Both the position numbers and the translations under genes were made by a program. From Bacteroidota bacterium (GTDB lineage: Bacteria > Bacteroidota > Rhodothermia > Rhodothermales > JAAAOL01): a stretch of DNA of 8,465 nt. The stretch covers positions 1-8,465 of the forward strand of contig JAAAOL010000132.1 in NCBI GenBank assembly GCA_009908885.1. Direction: 5' to 3'. The notes under the pieces were generated by a model. That model was given only the letters and a program-made list of their open reading frames with translations. It was not told the origin of the DNA and ran no database searches. Below, piece by piece: positions 1 through 8,268 of the stretch; the first letter of the stretch is position 1, and each line of letters opens with the position of its first letter.

Positions 1-80
1 GTTGGAAGGGTGTAGGTGTGGACGTATGGACGTGACGCTCCTCCACCCCTTCAACCTTTCGACCCTCCATACACCAACTC
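1..80. repeat. Two-armed quasi-periodic 8-bp repeat, left end
   Basis: Bases 1-37 are rich in G and, read on the minus strand, fall into units of about 8 bp such as CGTCACGT, CCATACGT and CCACACCT. Bases 39-80 carry the same style of unit on the plus strand (CCTCCA, CCCCTTCAA, CCTTTCGA, CCCTCCAT). The two arms are therefore in opposite orientation and can partly pair; for example GTATGGA at 24-30 matches TCCATAC at 66-72. No convincing gene is seen here. The element lies about 110 bp past the end of the M1 peptidase gene and may continue to the left of the window. The periodicity is imperfect and was judged by eye. Confidence 0.45.
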
Positions 81-96
81 ATGAACCGGAGTTGGT
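73..96. repeat. Perfect 8-bp inverted repeat with 8-nt loop
   Basis: ACCAACTC at 73-80 is the exact reverse complement of GAGTTGGT at 89-96, with an 8-base loop between. It overlaps the end of the right arm of the left-end repeat. On the minus strand it lies about 100 bp beyond the peptidase stop codon, so it could form a 3' end hairpin for that transcript. There is no T-run after it on either strand, so it is not a standard intrinsic terminator. Confidence 0.5.
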
Positions 97-141
97 AGAA
101 CAGGCTCGGGGCACCGCTCCAACAGCGCTTTTTTTACGCAT

Positions 142-162
142 CACGAAACACGCAACACGAAG
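142..162 (+). repeat. Three tandem heptamers (CACGAAA-like)
   Basis: CACGAAA, CACGCAA and CACGAAG follow one another directly at 142-148, 149-155 and 156-162. They sit between the peptidase stop codon and the left-end repeat. The array is short but cleanly 7-periodic, and similar in style to the repeats between the his genes and inside hisH. Confidence 0.5.
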
Positions 163-192
163 CTATACGGACATCGCCGAGCGAAAACGGTA

Positions 193-1875
193 TTACTCGG
201 CCTTCAGCACCCAGCCGTCGGGATCGACTTCGTAATCCGCCCCATCCGGCAGCGGCACGGTCGCCTCGTTGCCGTCCATCGCCACGCGCTGCAGTTCCCC
301 GTCGATACGTACCGGGACCGGCATCGGAAAGGGCTGATCGTCCGCCGTCTCCCAGCGGAGCAGCAGGCCGCTTTCCATCTCCTCGACAGCGAGACGGGGC
401 AGTTTGGGCTGGCGGACGTAGACCTCGAAGAACCAGTCCAGGTCGGTCTCCGCGATCGCCTCGGTCAGCGTGTGAAAGTCGTCCGTCGTGGCGAAGCGCG
501 TCTGGCGTCCGTCGGTGACCGCCTCCATCTCGGGCGTCGGGTAGGCCATGCGGCGGAGGGCCTGCCGGAAGGTGTCCTCGCCCAGCAGGTAGCGGAGCGT
601 ATGCAGCACCCACGCGCCCTTGTAGTAGATGTCGTTGTCCGACACCGTCGGCTGACGCTTCGAGAAATACATCTGCTTCGTCGTCCGGCTCTCGTGTGGC
701 GCCAGCGGCTTTTCGTTGCGGATGGTATTGCGGATGCGGTTCAGTTCGTCGTGATAGGCCTCCCTCCCGAAGCGCTCCTCGGCGTAGAGGGCCTGCATGT
801 AGGTGCAGAAGCCCTCGTGAATCCAGAAGTCGTTCCAGTCCGGCGCCGTCACCAGGTTGCCCCACCATTCGTGCCCCAGTTCGTGATGGTGCAGCCAGTC
901 GAACCCGCGCGGCTCGTCGTCGAAGTCGTCGCCGTAGGCGATGATCGTCTGGTGTTCCATGCCCAGGTGCGGCGTGTGGGCGATGCCGTACTTGTCGGCG
1001 CGGAACGGGTACGGGCCGAGGGTGCGCTCGTAGAAGTTCAGATGCTCCACGAATTGTGGAAATTGCTGCTGCGCGGCCTCGTAGCGCTCGGGCAGCACCC
1101 AGAAGATGACGGGCATCGTCTCGCCCGTGACGCTCGTGTACGTCTCCTCGATGGTGCGGTACGGCGCGATGTTGAGCGCGACGCCGTAGTTGTTGATGGG
1201 CGTGGAGACGAACCAGTGGTACGTGCGCGTGCCATCGTCGCTGGCCTTGACGCTCCGCAGCTGCCCGTTCGTGGCTACCACCAGCGGCTCGGGCACGGTG
1301 ATGTGCAGCGCCATCGAGTCGGGCTCGTCGGACGGATGGTCCTTGACCGGCCACCACAGGTCGGCGCCCTCGCCCTGGTTGCTCGTCGCGATCCAGGGCT
1401 GGCCGTCCTCCGTCTCCGCCCATGTGAAGCCGCCGATCCAGGGCGGACGCGGCGCCTCCCGGGGCGTGCCGCCGTAGCGGACGCGCGCCACCACCTGCTC
1501 GCCGGGCTGATGGGTCAGCGGCAGGTCGGCCCGAATCTGGCCATCCGTGTGGCGAAAGGGCAAGTCCAGCGCGACCTCGCCCTCCAGCAGATCGACCTTC
1601 GTGACCGTGAGCGCCGTGTCGAGGTCCAGGACGAGCGTGCCGAGCGGCTGCACCACGTTGGCATGTAACCTCAGCGCCCCGTCGATGGTCTGCGCGTCGG
1701 GGTCGATGGTGAGGTCGAGGTCGTAGAACGAAACGTTGTAGGCCGCCTGCTCCGGCGAGAGCGGCCCGCCCGAGGTGCTCGTCGGCCCCTGGTCGAACTG
1801 TCGCTGTGCACAGGCCAGGTGGACGCTGGTGAGGGCGAGGAGCAGAACGAGCAGCAGGGCACGCGTGGCCGTCAT
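193..1875 (-). CDS. Exported M1-family zinc aminopeptidase
   Basis: Predicted zinc metallopeptidase of the M1 (gluzincin) family, which removes amino acids from the N-termini of peptides. The 560-residue protein shows the zinc site HELGH at about residues 330-334 and the third ligand Glu about residue 353 in WIHEGF, the exact HExxH-X18-E spacing of the family. LGMEH at about 303-307 stands in for the usual GAMEN exopeptidase motif. YYKG near 416-419 carries the likely transition-state tyrosine. The N-terminus is a typical Sec signal peptide: an Arg at position 5, a Leu/Ala-rich core, and an ACA-Q cleavage site near residue 23. A Cys at 21 is in a poor lipobox context, so a lipoprotein is possible but less likely. 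The protein is therefore probably periplasmic or secreted. It lacks the large C-terminal helical domain of PepN-type enzymes and ends in a short beta-rich tail. It starts 27 bp after the toxin gene and could be co-transcribed with it. No Shine-Dalgarno sequence is visible. The substrate is not predictable. Confidence 0.92.
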   Translation of the reverse strand: MTATRALLLVLLLALTSVHLACAQRQFDQGPTSTSGGPLSPEQAAYNVSFYDLDLTIDPDAQTIDGALRLHANVVQPLGTLVLDLDTALTVTKVDLLEGEVALDLPFRHTDGQIRADLPLTHQPGEQVVARVRYGGTPREAPRPPWIGGFTWAETEDGQPWIATSNQGEGADLWWPVKDHPSDEPDSMALHITVPEPLVVATNGQLRSVKASDDGTRTYHWFVSTPINNYGVALNIAPYRTIEETYTSVTGETMPVIFWVLPERYEAAQQQFPQFVEHLNFYERTLGPYPFRADKYGIAHTPHLGMEHQTIIAYGDDFDDEPRGFDWLHHHELGHEWWGNLVTAPDWNDFWIHEGFCTYMQALYAEERFGREAYHDELNRIRNTIRNEKPLAPHESRTTKQMYFSKRQPTVSDNDIYYKGAWVLHTLRYLLGEDTFRQALRRMAYPTPEMEAVTDGRQTRFATTDDFHTLTEAIAETDLDWFFEVYVRQPKLPRLAVEEMESGLLLRWETADDQPFPMPVPVRIDGELQRVAMDGNEATVPLPDGADYEVDPDGWVLKAE

Positions 1876-1902
1876 GGATCGAGGCGAGGTTGGTGGGGAA
1901 TA

Positions 1903-2292
1903 TCAGGGTTGACGAACGCGAATGGTGTTCATAGGAGACGCACTTCGCACACAGGCTCGGTCAAAGGTAACGAAGGCCTCCGTATGATGACTGAGTGCAA
2001 TGTGCAAGGCGTCCGCAAAGTCGAGGCCGTCCGCGTTCCAGCGGAGCGCACGCTGGACGGAATGGGGCGCCCGCAAATGCACGTTCGGAAGCCCGAGCAA
2101 ACGGCGAAGCGCCCCTACGACCTCGGTGTCGCCGAAGTCGTAAGCAAAGCGCAGCACCCATTCTGTCTCCAGAAGAACCGTATCGGCGATGAACACCTCT
2201 TCGTGTTCGAACACGGCGCGGGCCCGCTCATACTGCTCAGGATCATCGGCCGTTAGCAGTCGCACGACGATATTCGTATCGACGCTGATCAC
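1903..2292 (-). CDS. vapC: PIN-domain toxin, VapC-like
   Basis: Small PIN-domain protein of 129 residues, the usual VapC size. Members are Mg2+-dependent ribonucleases that stop translation by cutting tRNA or rRNA. The acidic site is complete: Asp5 in VDTN, Glu42 in LLETEWVL, Asp91 and Asp94 in DFADALH, and Asp111 in TFDRA. I place the start at the GTG at 2292. The PIN fold begins immediately after it, and this GTG overlaps the antitoxin stop codon in the sequence GTGA, giving translational coupling. The open frame runs 64 codons further upstream, but those residues are Arg/Gly-rich and lie antisense-like within the antitoxin gene in another frame, so they are not real. A weak AGAGG lies 4 bases before the GTG. 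The target RNA cannot be told from sequence. The name is by family; other PIN toxins paired with AbrB antitoxins have been given other names. Confidence 0.88.
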   Translation of the reverse strand: MISVDTNIVVRLLTADDPEQYERARAVFEHEEVFIADTVLLETEWVLRFAYDFGDTEVVGALRRLLGLPNVHLRAPHSVQRALRWNADGLDFADALHIALSHHTEAFVTFDRACVRSASPMNTIRVRQP

Positions 2293-2552
2293 GAGGCCTC
2301 TGGCTGCGAGGCGCGGATTCCACGTGCGATGGCCTCCTCCATCTCCTCCAGCGAACGCGGCGGCCCCTCGTACGGCAACGACGCCGCCACGTCCTCCAGG
2401 GTCGTCTCCGGAAAGGGATCGGCAGGCCGGAGCAACACGCCGTCGTCGGTATCCTCGACCTCGAATTCCTGCCCGGCCTTCCACCGATGGGCTTCGCGGA
2501 CGGCCTTCGGAATAATCACCTGTCCTTTGCTCGACAGCCGCGTGGTAGGCAT
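2289..2552 (-). CDS. vapB: AbrB/SpoVT-family antitoxin, VapB-like
   Basis: 87-residue antitoxin partner of the PIN toxin that follows it. The N-terminal half is a swapped-hairpin AbrB/MazE-type DNA-binding domain with the diagnostic SSKGQVIIPKAVR at residues 7-19, extending to about residue 45. The C-terminal part, with the acidic helix SLEEMEEAIARGIR at 67-80, is the likely toxin-binding segment that blocks the PIN active site. In such modules the antitoxin, alone or with the toxin, represses its own promoter; a direct repeat just upstream (2561-2577) is a candidate site. The ATG start puts the domain at its usual place, but no Shine-Dalgarno sequence precedes it. The gene lies 71 bp past metG on the same strand and overlaps the toxin gene by 4 bases. 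Confidence 0.88.
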   Translation of the reverse strand: MPTTRLSSKGQVIIPKAVREAHRWKAGQEFEVEDTDDGVLLRPADPFPETTLEDVAASLPYEGPPRSLEEMEEAIARGIRASQPEAS

Positions 2553-2560
2553 CGTGGCGC

Positions 2561-2577
2561 GTAAGAATTATGTAAGA
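2561..2577 (-). promoter_or_regulatory. Candidate antitoxin operator, 11-bp-spaced direct repeat
   Basis: GTAAGA occurs at 2561-2566 and again at 2572-2577, so the copies are 11 bp apart, about one helical turn. They lie in an AT-rich island (about 2561-2580) within otherwise GC-rich DNA, 9 bases upstream of the antitoxin ATG. The minus-strand reading includes TACATAAT, a plausible -10 element, but no good -35 is visible. Position and spacing fit an AbrB-type autoregulatory site that overlaps the promoter. This is inference from position only. Confidence 0.4.
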
Positions 2578-2623
2578 TAAGCCGTCTCATGGGACCTGCC
2601 GCTCGTCCCTGAGTTCCCCGTCC

Positions 2624-4747
<2,124 letters not shown>

Positions 4748-4954
4748 GTGGTGGAGAGCGCGTTTCGAAAACGATGAAGCGGTGGGGGCGCCGTCAAGGT
4801 CGGCAAGATAGGCAAGAACGACGCGCCGTGTTGCAGGTTCAAAGGGCGAGCGCGATGGGCGGTCCGGGCCTTCACGGCTTTTTCAGCGTGCCACCGCCCC
4901 GCGTTGTCCATATTGCATCGTTATCATCGCCCGAGGGACGATCCCACTGCGCCC
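4748..4954. other. Divergent intergenic region metG / hisB
   Basis: This 207-bp gap must hold the promoters for both transcription blocks, but I cannot place either with confidence. A small palindrome, CGTTT-CGA-AAACG at 4761-4773, lies 13 bp before the metG start. GGCAAGA occurs twice, at 4802-4808 and 4811-4817. An in-frame TTG at 4904 could extend HisB by 17 residues, but those residues (MSILHRYHRPRDDPTAP) do not resemble the family. I see no RNA gene or leader peptide with histidine codons. Confidence 0.5.
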
Positions 4955-5560
<606 letters not shown>

Positions 5561-5561
5561 G

Positions 5562-5670
5562 GATTTACGATTGGGGATTTTGGATTTTCGATTGTTCAGC
5601 ACGGCGTCGCCAATCCAACATCTCCGCAATACCCAATCGAAAACCGTCAATCCAATATCGAAAATCGACA
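5562..5670. repeat. Two-armed heptad repeat between hisB and proC
   Basis: The left arm (about 5562-5594), read on the minus strand, is built of units such as CAATCGA, AAATCCA, AAATCCC and CAATCGT. The right arm (about 5617-5670) carries the same style of unit on the plus strand: ACCCAAT, CGAAAAC, CGTCAAT, CCAATAT, CGAAAAT. TTTTCGATTG at 5585-5594 is the exact reverse complement of CAATCGAAAA at 5634-5643, so the arms can form a hairpin or cruciform. The element fills the whole gap up to the proC start codon and is much richer in A+T than the genes. It has no terminal T-run and does not look like a standard terminator. Confidence 0.6.
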
Positions 5671-5671
5671 C

Positions 5672-6496
5672 ATGGTGTTATCGCAGCAGACCATCACCGT
5701 CATCGGGGCGGGCAACATCGGCCGCGCGCTCATCGGCGGACTCATCCGGGGCGAGTACGTGATGCCGGAGCAGCTGCGGGCCACGCGCCGCAACCCGGCG
5801 ATGCTGCAGCAGTTGCAGGACGACTTCCCCGGCGTGCGGACCGGCACGGACAATGCCGAGGCCGTAGATGGTGCCTCCGTCGTCGTCCTGGCCATCAAGC
5901 CGCAGAACGCCCGGCAGGTGATTCACGAGATCCGCGATGCGGTGAACGACGAGACGCTCATCGTCTCCGTCCTGGCGGGCGTGACGACGGCAGGGCTGGT
6001 CGATGCCTTCGGGCGCGAGCTGCCGGTGGTGCGCACCATGCCCAACACGCCGATGCTGGTGGACGAGGGCGCCACAGCCATCGCGGGCGGCGTGCACACC
6101 GACGAGGGCCACCTCGCCATCGTGCAGCGCATGTTCGAGGCCGTGGGGACCGTGGAGGAGGTGCCGGAGTATCTGATGGACGCCGTGACGGGCCTCTCCG
6201 GCAGCGGCCCGGCGTACGTCTACATGTTCATCGAGGCGCTGACCGACGCGGGCGTGAAGCAGGGCCTGCCCCGCCCCACCGCGTTCCGGCTGGCGGCGCA
6301 GACCGTCTACGGCGCGGCCAAGCTGGTGCTCGACACCGGCAAGCACCCCGCCATCCTGCGCGACGAGGTGACCACGCCCGGCGGCACCGCGATCTCCGCC
6401 GTCGCCGAGTTGGAGTCGCACGGCCTGCGCACCATGCTCATCAACGCCGTCGCCACCGCCACGCAGCGCTCCCACGAACTCGCCAACGACGAATGA
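5672..6496 (+). CDS. proC: Pyrroline-5-carboxylate reductase
   Basis: Reduces 1-pyrroline-5-carboxylate to L-proline with NAD(P)H, the last step of proline synthesis, in the cytoplasm. The 274-residue length is typical. The Rossmann motif GAGNIG is at 12-17, and Arg-Arg after the second strand (ATRRNP, about 37-42) favours NADPH. RTMPNTP lies at 121-127. The C-terminal dimer domain shows GLSGSGPAYVYMFIEAL (174-190) and the family signature RDEVTTPGGTA at 230-240. In the usual signature the last position is more often TTI; here it is TAI, a mild change. The ATG at 5672 follows the hisB-proC repeat directly, with no Shine-Dalgarno sequence. Its place between hisB and hisH suggests joint amino-acid biosynthesis control, but it has no role in histidine synthesis. 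Confidence 0.96.
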   Translation: MVLSQQTITVIGAGNIGRALIGGLIRGEYVMPEQLRATRRNPAMLQQLQDDFPGVRTGTDNAEAVDGASVVVLAIKPQNARQVIHEIRDAVNDETLIVSVLAGVTTAGLVDAFGRELPVVRTMPNTPMLVDEGATAIAGGVHTDEGHLAIVQRMFEAVGTVEEVPEYLMDAVTGLSGSGPAYVYMFIEALTDAGVKQGLPRPTAFRLAAQTVYGAAKLVLDTGKHPAILRDEVTTPGGTAISAVAELESHGLRTMLINAVATATQRSHELANDE

Positions 6497-6499
6497 CGA

Positions 6500-6631
6500 T
6501 TATCGAGGGGCGAAGAATCGAAGAGACGAGGAAACAATGAAACGTGGAAGACGGGGAGCAATAGTCCCCTGAAGCGTGCGCCTCAGAAGGCCCGAACGAC
6601 CTGCAACCTGAAGACCTTCCAACCTGCAACC
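6500..6631. repeat. Two-armed 7-8 bp repeat between proC and hisH
   Basis: The left part (about 6500-6557) is purine-rich; on the minus strand it divides into 8-mers such as CCACGTTT, CATTGTTT, CCTCGTCT, CTTCGATT and CTTCGCCC. The right part (about 6599-6631) carries CCTGCAA, CCTGAAGA, CCTTCCAA and CCTGCAA on the plus strand, with the 10-mer ACCTGCAACC repeated exactly at 6599-6608 and 6622-6631. A small hairpin, GGGGA at 6553-6557 with TCCCC at 6565-6569, sits between the parts. This is the same layout as in the hisB-proC gap: one arm on each strand. No gene or terminator is seen in the 139-bp gap. Confidence 0.5.
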
Positions 6632-6635
6632 GCCC

Positions 6636-7334
6636 ATGGTCACCATCATCGATTACGGCATCGGCAACCTGCGGTCCATCGAGAAAGCCTTCGAGGCGGT
6701 GGGCGTGGACGTGCTGCGGACCGATGACGCGACGGCCATCGCCGAGGCGGAGCGGCTGGTGCTGCCCGGCGTCGGGGCGTTCGGGGCGTGCATCGGTGAA
6801 ATTCGCCGTCGCGGCCTGGAGGCGCCCATCCACGAGGCCGTAGACCGGGGCGTGCCGTTTCTGGGCGTATGTGTGGGACTGCAACTGCTGTTCGACGAGA
6901 GCACGGAGCGCGGCACCCACCGGGGCCTCGGCCTGCTGCCAGGCCGCGTCGTCCGCTTCTCCTTCGAGCACCTGAACGACCAACCAGACCCTCACGACCC
7001 GCAACCCAAAACCCGCAACCCAAAACCCGCAACCCAAAACCCGCAACCCAAAACCCGCAACCCAAAACTCAAAATCCCCCACATGGGCTGGAATACGCTG
7101 GTACCTCATCGGGCGTCGCCGCTGCTGGAGGGACTGGACGACGGTGCGTTCGTTTACTTCGTCCACTCGTACCATGCCGTTGCGGAGCGCCCTGACGACG
7201 TGCTCGCGCACACGACCTACGGCGTCGATTTTCCCGCTGTCGTCAGCCGGAACAACGTTTTTGGGGTCCAGTTTCACCCGGAAAAGAGCCAGCACGCTGG
7301 TTTGCGCATTCTGCAAAACTTTGCTCAGCTGTAG
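6636..7334 (+). CDS. hisH: Imidazole glycerol phosphate synthase, glutaminase subunit, with repeat-coded insertion
   Basis: Class I glutamine amidotransferase subunit: it hydrolyses glutamine and passes ammonia to HisF, which makes imidazole glycerol phosphate and AICAR. Seen in the protein: IDYGIGNL at 5-12, LPGVGAFG at 43-50, the nucleophile Cys79 in GVCVGLQLL, and the catalytic pair His214 and Glu216 in VQFHPEKSQ. The length of 232 is about 30 more than the usual 200. The excess lies between the strand ending GRVVRF (103-108) and KIPHMGWN (146-153). There, residues about 120-146 are a Pro/Asn/Gln/Lys-rich repeat with a 14-residue period (PQPKTRNPKPATQN), coded by a 14-bp tandem array. PHMGWN lies at the HisF interface in the characterised Thermotoga enzyme, so the new loop is close to a functional surface. 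All catalytic residues are kept, so the enzyme is probably active. HisF is not in the window. The ATG start gives the standard N-terminus, with no Shine-Dalgarno sequence. Confidence 0.95.
   Translation: MVTIIDYGIGNLRSIEKAFEAVGVDVLRTDDATAIAEAERLVLPGVGAFGACIGEIRRRGLEAPIHEAVDRGVPFLGVCVGLQLLFDESTERGTHRGLGLLPGRVVRFSFEHLNDQPDPHDPQPKTRNPKPATQNPQPKTRNPKLKIPHMGWNTLVPHRASPLLEGLDDGAFVYFVHSYHAVAERPDDVLAHTTYGVDFPAVVSRNNVFGVQFHPEKSQHAGLRILQNFAQL
6998..7067 (+). repeat. Five perfect 14-bp tandem copies inside hisH
   Basis: The unit CCCGCAACCCAAAA, itself two related heptamers (CCCGCAA and CCCAAAA), is repeated five times without error at 6998-7011, 7012-7025, 7026-7039, 7040-7053 and 7054-7067. It is followed by decayed heptamers CTCAAAA and TCCCCCA. 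The unit has no T, so no stop codon can arise in any plus-strand frame; the minus-strand reading also has no stop. The 14-bp period read in triplets gives a 14-residue protein period. Base composition is quite unlike the rest of hisH. Confidence 0.97.
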
Positions 7335-7357
7335 CGCCCCGGCATGCGATTGACGGA

Positions 7358-7390
7358 GGCAGGAGGCCACGCCCTTCTGCCTTTTGTTGT
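7358..7390 (+). terminator. Candidate intrinsic terminator or attenuator, hisH-hisA gap
   Basis: GGCAGGAGG at 7358-7366 pairs with CCTTCTGCC at 7373-7381 (nine pairs, one of them G-U) across a 6-base loop, followed at once by TTTTGTTGT. It lies 24 bp after the hisH stop codon and 63 bp before hisA. Strong stem, short loop and T-rich tail fit a Rho-independent terminator. It may end most transcripts after hisH or act as a partial stop before hisA. Orientation fits the plus strand only. Confidence 0.6.
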
Positions 7391-7411
7391 GGTTGCCGGC
7401 GGTCTCCGGGA

Positions 7412-7435
7412 CGCCTGAGCGCCCCGCCTGAGCGC
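7412..7435. repeat. Perfect 11-bp direct repeat upstream of hisA
   Basis: CGCCTGAGCGC occurs at 7412-7422 and again at 7425-7435, a 13-bp spacing. It lies between the candidate terminator and the hisA start, 18 bp before the ATG. It could be a binding site for a regulator or a local duplication; nothing in the sequence decides. Confidence 0.55.
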
Positions 7436-7452
7436 ATCCCCCGGACGGACCC

Positions 7453-8268
7453 ATGATGCTCGTCATTCCCGCTATCGACCTGCGCGGCGGCCGCTGCGTG
7501 CGCCTCTATCAGGGCTCGTACGAACGCGAGACCGTCTACTTCGACGACCCCGTCAAGATGGCCAAGCTGTGGCGGGTACAGAACGCCCGCGTGCTGCACG
7601 TCGTGGACCTCGACGCGGCGCGGGGCGGCTCGCCGGACGGGACGGAGGACAACCGCTCCGTCATCGCCCGCATCTGTGAGACGCTCGACATCCCGATTCA
7701 GGTGGGCGGCGGCATCCGCACGCTGGAGGACATCCAGACGATGCTGGACCTGGGCGTCTACCGCGTCGTGCTGGGCACCGCCGCGGTCCGCAACCCCGAT
7801 CTCGTCAGCGAAGCCATCGAACGGCACAGTTGCTCGCGCGTCGTCGTCGGCATCGATGCCAAAGACGGCGAGGTGCGCGTGGAGGGCTGGACGGAGGGCA
7901 GCGGCCTGGACGCCGTCGAGTTTGCGCAGGACATGGAGGCGCGCGGCGTGCGGCGGTTCGTCTACACCGACATCAGCCGTGACGGCACGCTCGAAGGCCC
8001 GAACGTGGATGCGTACCGCGAACTGGGCAAGCATCTGGACAAGGCCCACATCACCGCGTCTGGCGGCGTCGGCGACTACCGCGACCTGCTGCGCATCAAG
8101 GAGACGGCGGCGTATGGCGTCGACTCCGTCATCATCGGGCGGGCGCTCTACGAAAACAAGTTTCCCTGCCAGCAATTCTGGTGCTGGAACCGCAAGGAAA
8201 ACGTGGACCTGGACCGCTACTCCACCGCCAAGCTGCGCGAGGCCGGCGTGCTGCCCAGTGACTGCTAG
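7453..8268 (+). CDS. hisA: ProFAR isomerase (phosphoribosylformimino-AICAR-P isomerase)
   Basis: Isomerises ProFAR to PRFAR, the substrate of the HisH-HisF synthase, on a TIM barrel. The catalytic base Asp9 lies in IPAIDLRGG and the acid residue Asp135 in VVGIDAKDG. The phosphate-binding segments are VGGGIR at 84-89 and SGGVG at 203-207. YTDISRDGTLEGPN at 171-184 includes Thr172 and is typical of HisA rather than HisF. The 271-residue length exceeds the usual 240-250 because of a C-terminal tail after IIGRALYENKF (about 237 on) that contains PCQQFWCWNRKENVDLDRY. I associate similar tails with Bacteroidota/Rhodothermota HisA proteins. Two adjacent ATG codons (7453 and 7456) are possible starts and differ by one Met. 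Only weak G-rich sequence precedes them. The gene is 118 bp from hisH, beyond a terminator candidate, so it may have its own promoter. Confidence 0.95.
   Translation: MMLVIPAIDLRGGRCVRLYQGSYERETVYFDDPVKMAKLWRVQNARVLHVVDLDAARGGSPDGTEDNRSVIARICETLDIPIQVGGGIRTLEDIQTMLDLGVYRVVLGTAAVRNPDLVSEAIERHSCSRVVVGIDAKDGEVRVEGWTEGSGLDAVEFAQDMEARGVRRFVYTDISRDGTLEGPNVDAYRELGKHLDKAHITASGGVGDYRDLLRIKETAAYGVDSVIIGRALYENKFPCQQFWCWNRKENVDLDRYSTAKLREAGVLPSDC

Noticed and set aside
115..135. CGCT/AGCG hairpin followed by seven T residues as a terminator
   Set aside because: The stem is only 4 bp and would serve the plus strand, where no gene is seen to the left. The T-run is striking, but the hairpin is too weak to call.
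134..1423. Long open frames antisense to or overlapping the peptidase, metG, proC and hisA genes
   Set aside because: They are the usual by-product of high GC content, are rich in Arg/Ala/Gly/Pro, and lie wholly within genes whose products are clear family members.
2293..2484. N-terminal extension of the PIN toxin gene up to 2484
   Set aside because: The extra 64 codons overlap the antitoxin gene in another frame, encode Arg/Gly-rich sequence without family resemblance, and the PIN fold starts right at the GTG at 2292.
4904..4954. Upstream TTG start for HisB
   Set aside because: It adds 17 residues not typical of the family; the ATG at 4955 gives the standard length and N-terminus.
6493..6570. 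Short open frames after proC (15 and 11 codons, starting 6493 and 6535) as a his leader peptide
   Set aside because: Neither contains any histidine codon, and there is no terminator/antiterminator arrangement, so a histidine attenuator is not supported.
6998..7067. Possible CRISPR-like array in hisH
   Set aside because: The copies are directly adjacent 14-mers with no spacers and lie within an intact gene, so this is a simple tandem repeat.
6998..7334. hisH as a frameshifted pseudogene because of the insertion
   Set aside because: The frame is intact on both sides of the repeat, and the catalytic Cys79, His214 and Glu216 are present in one open frame.
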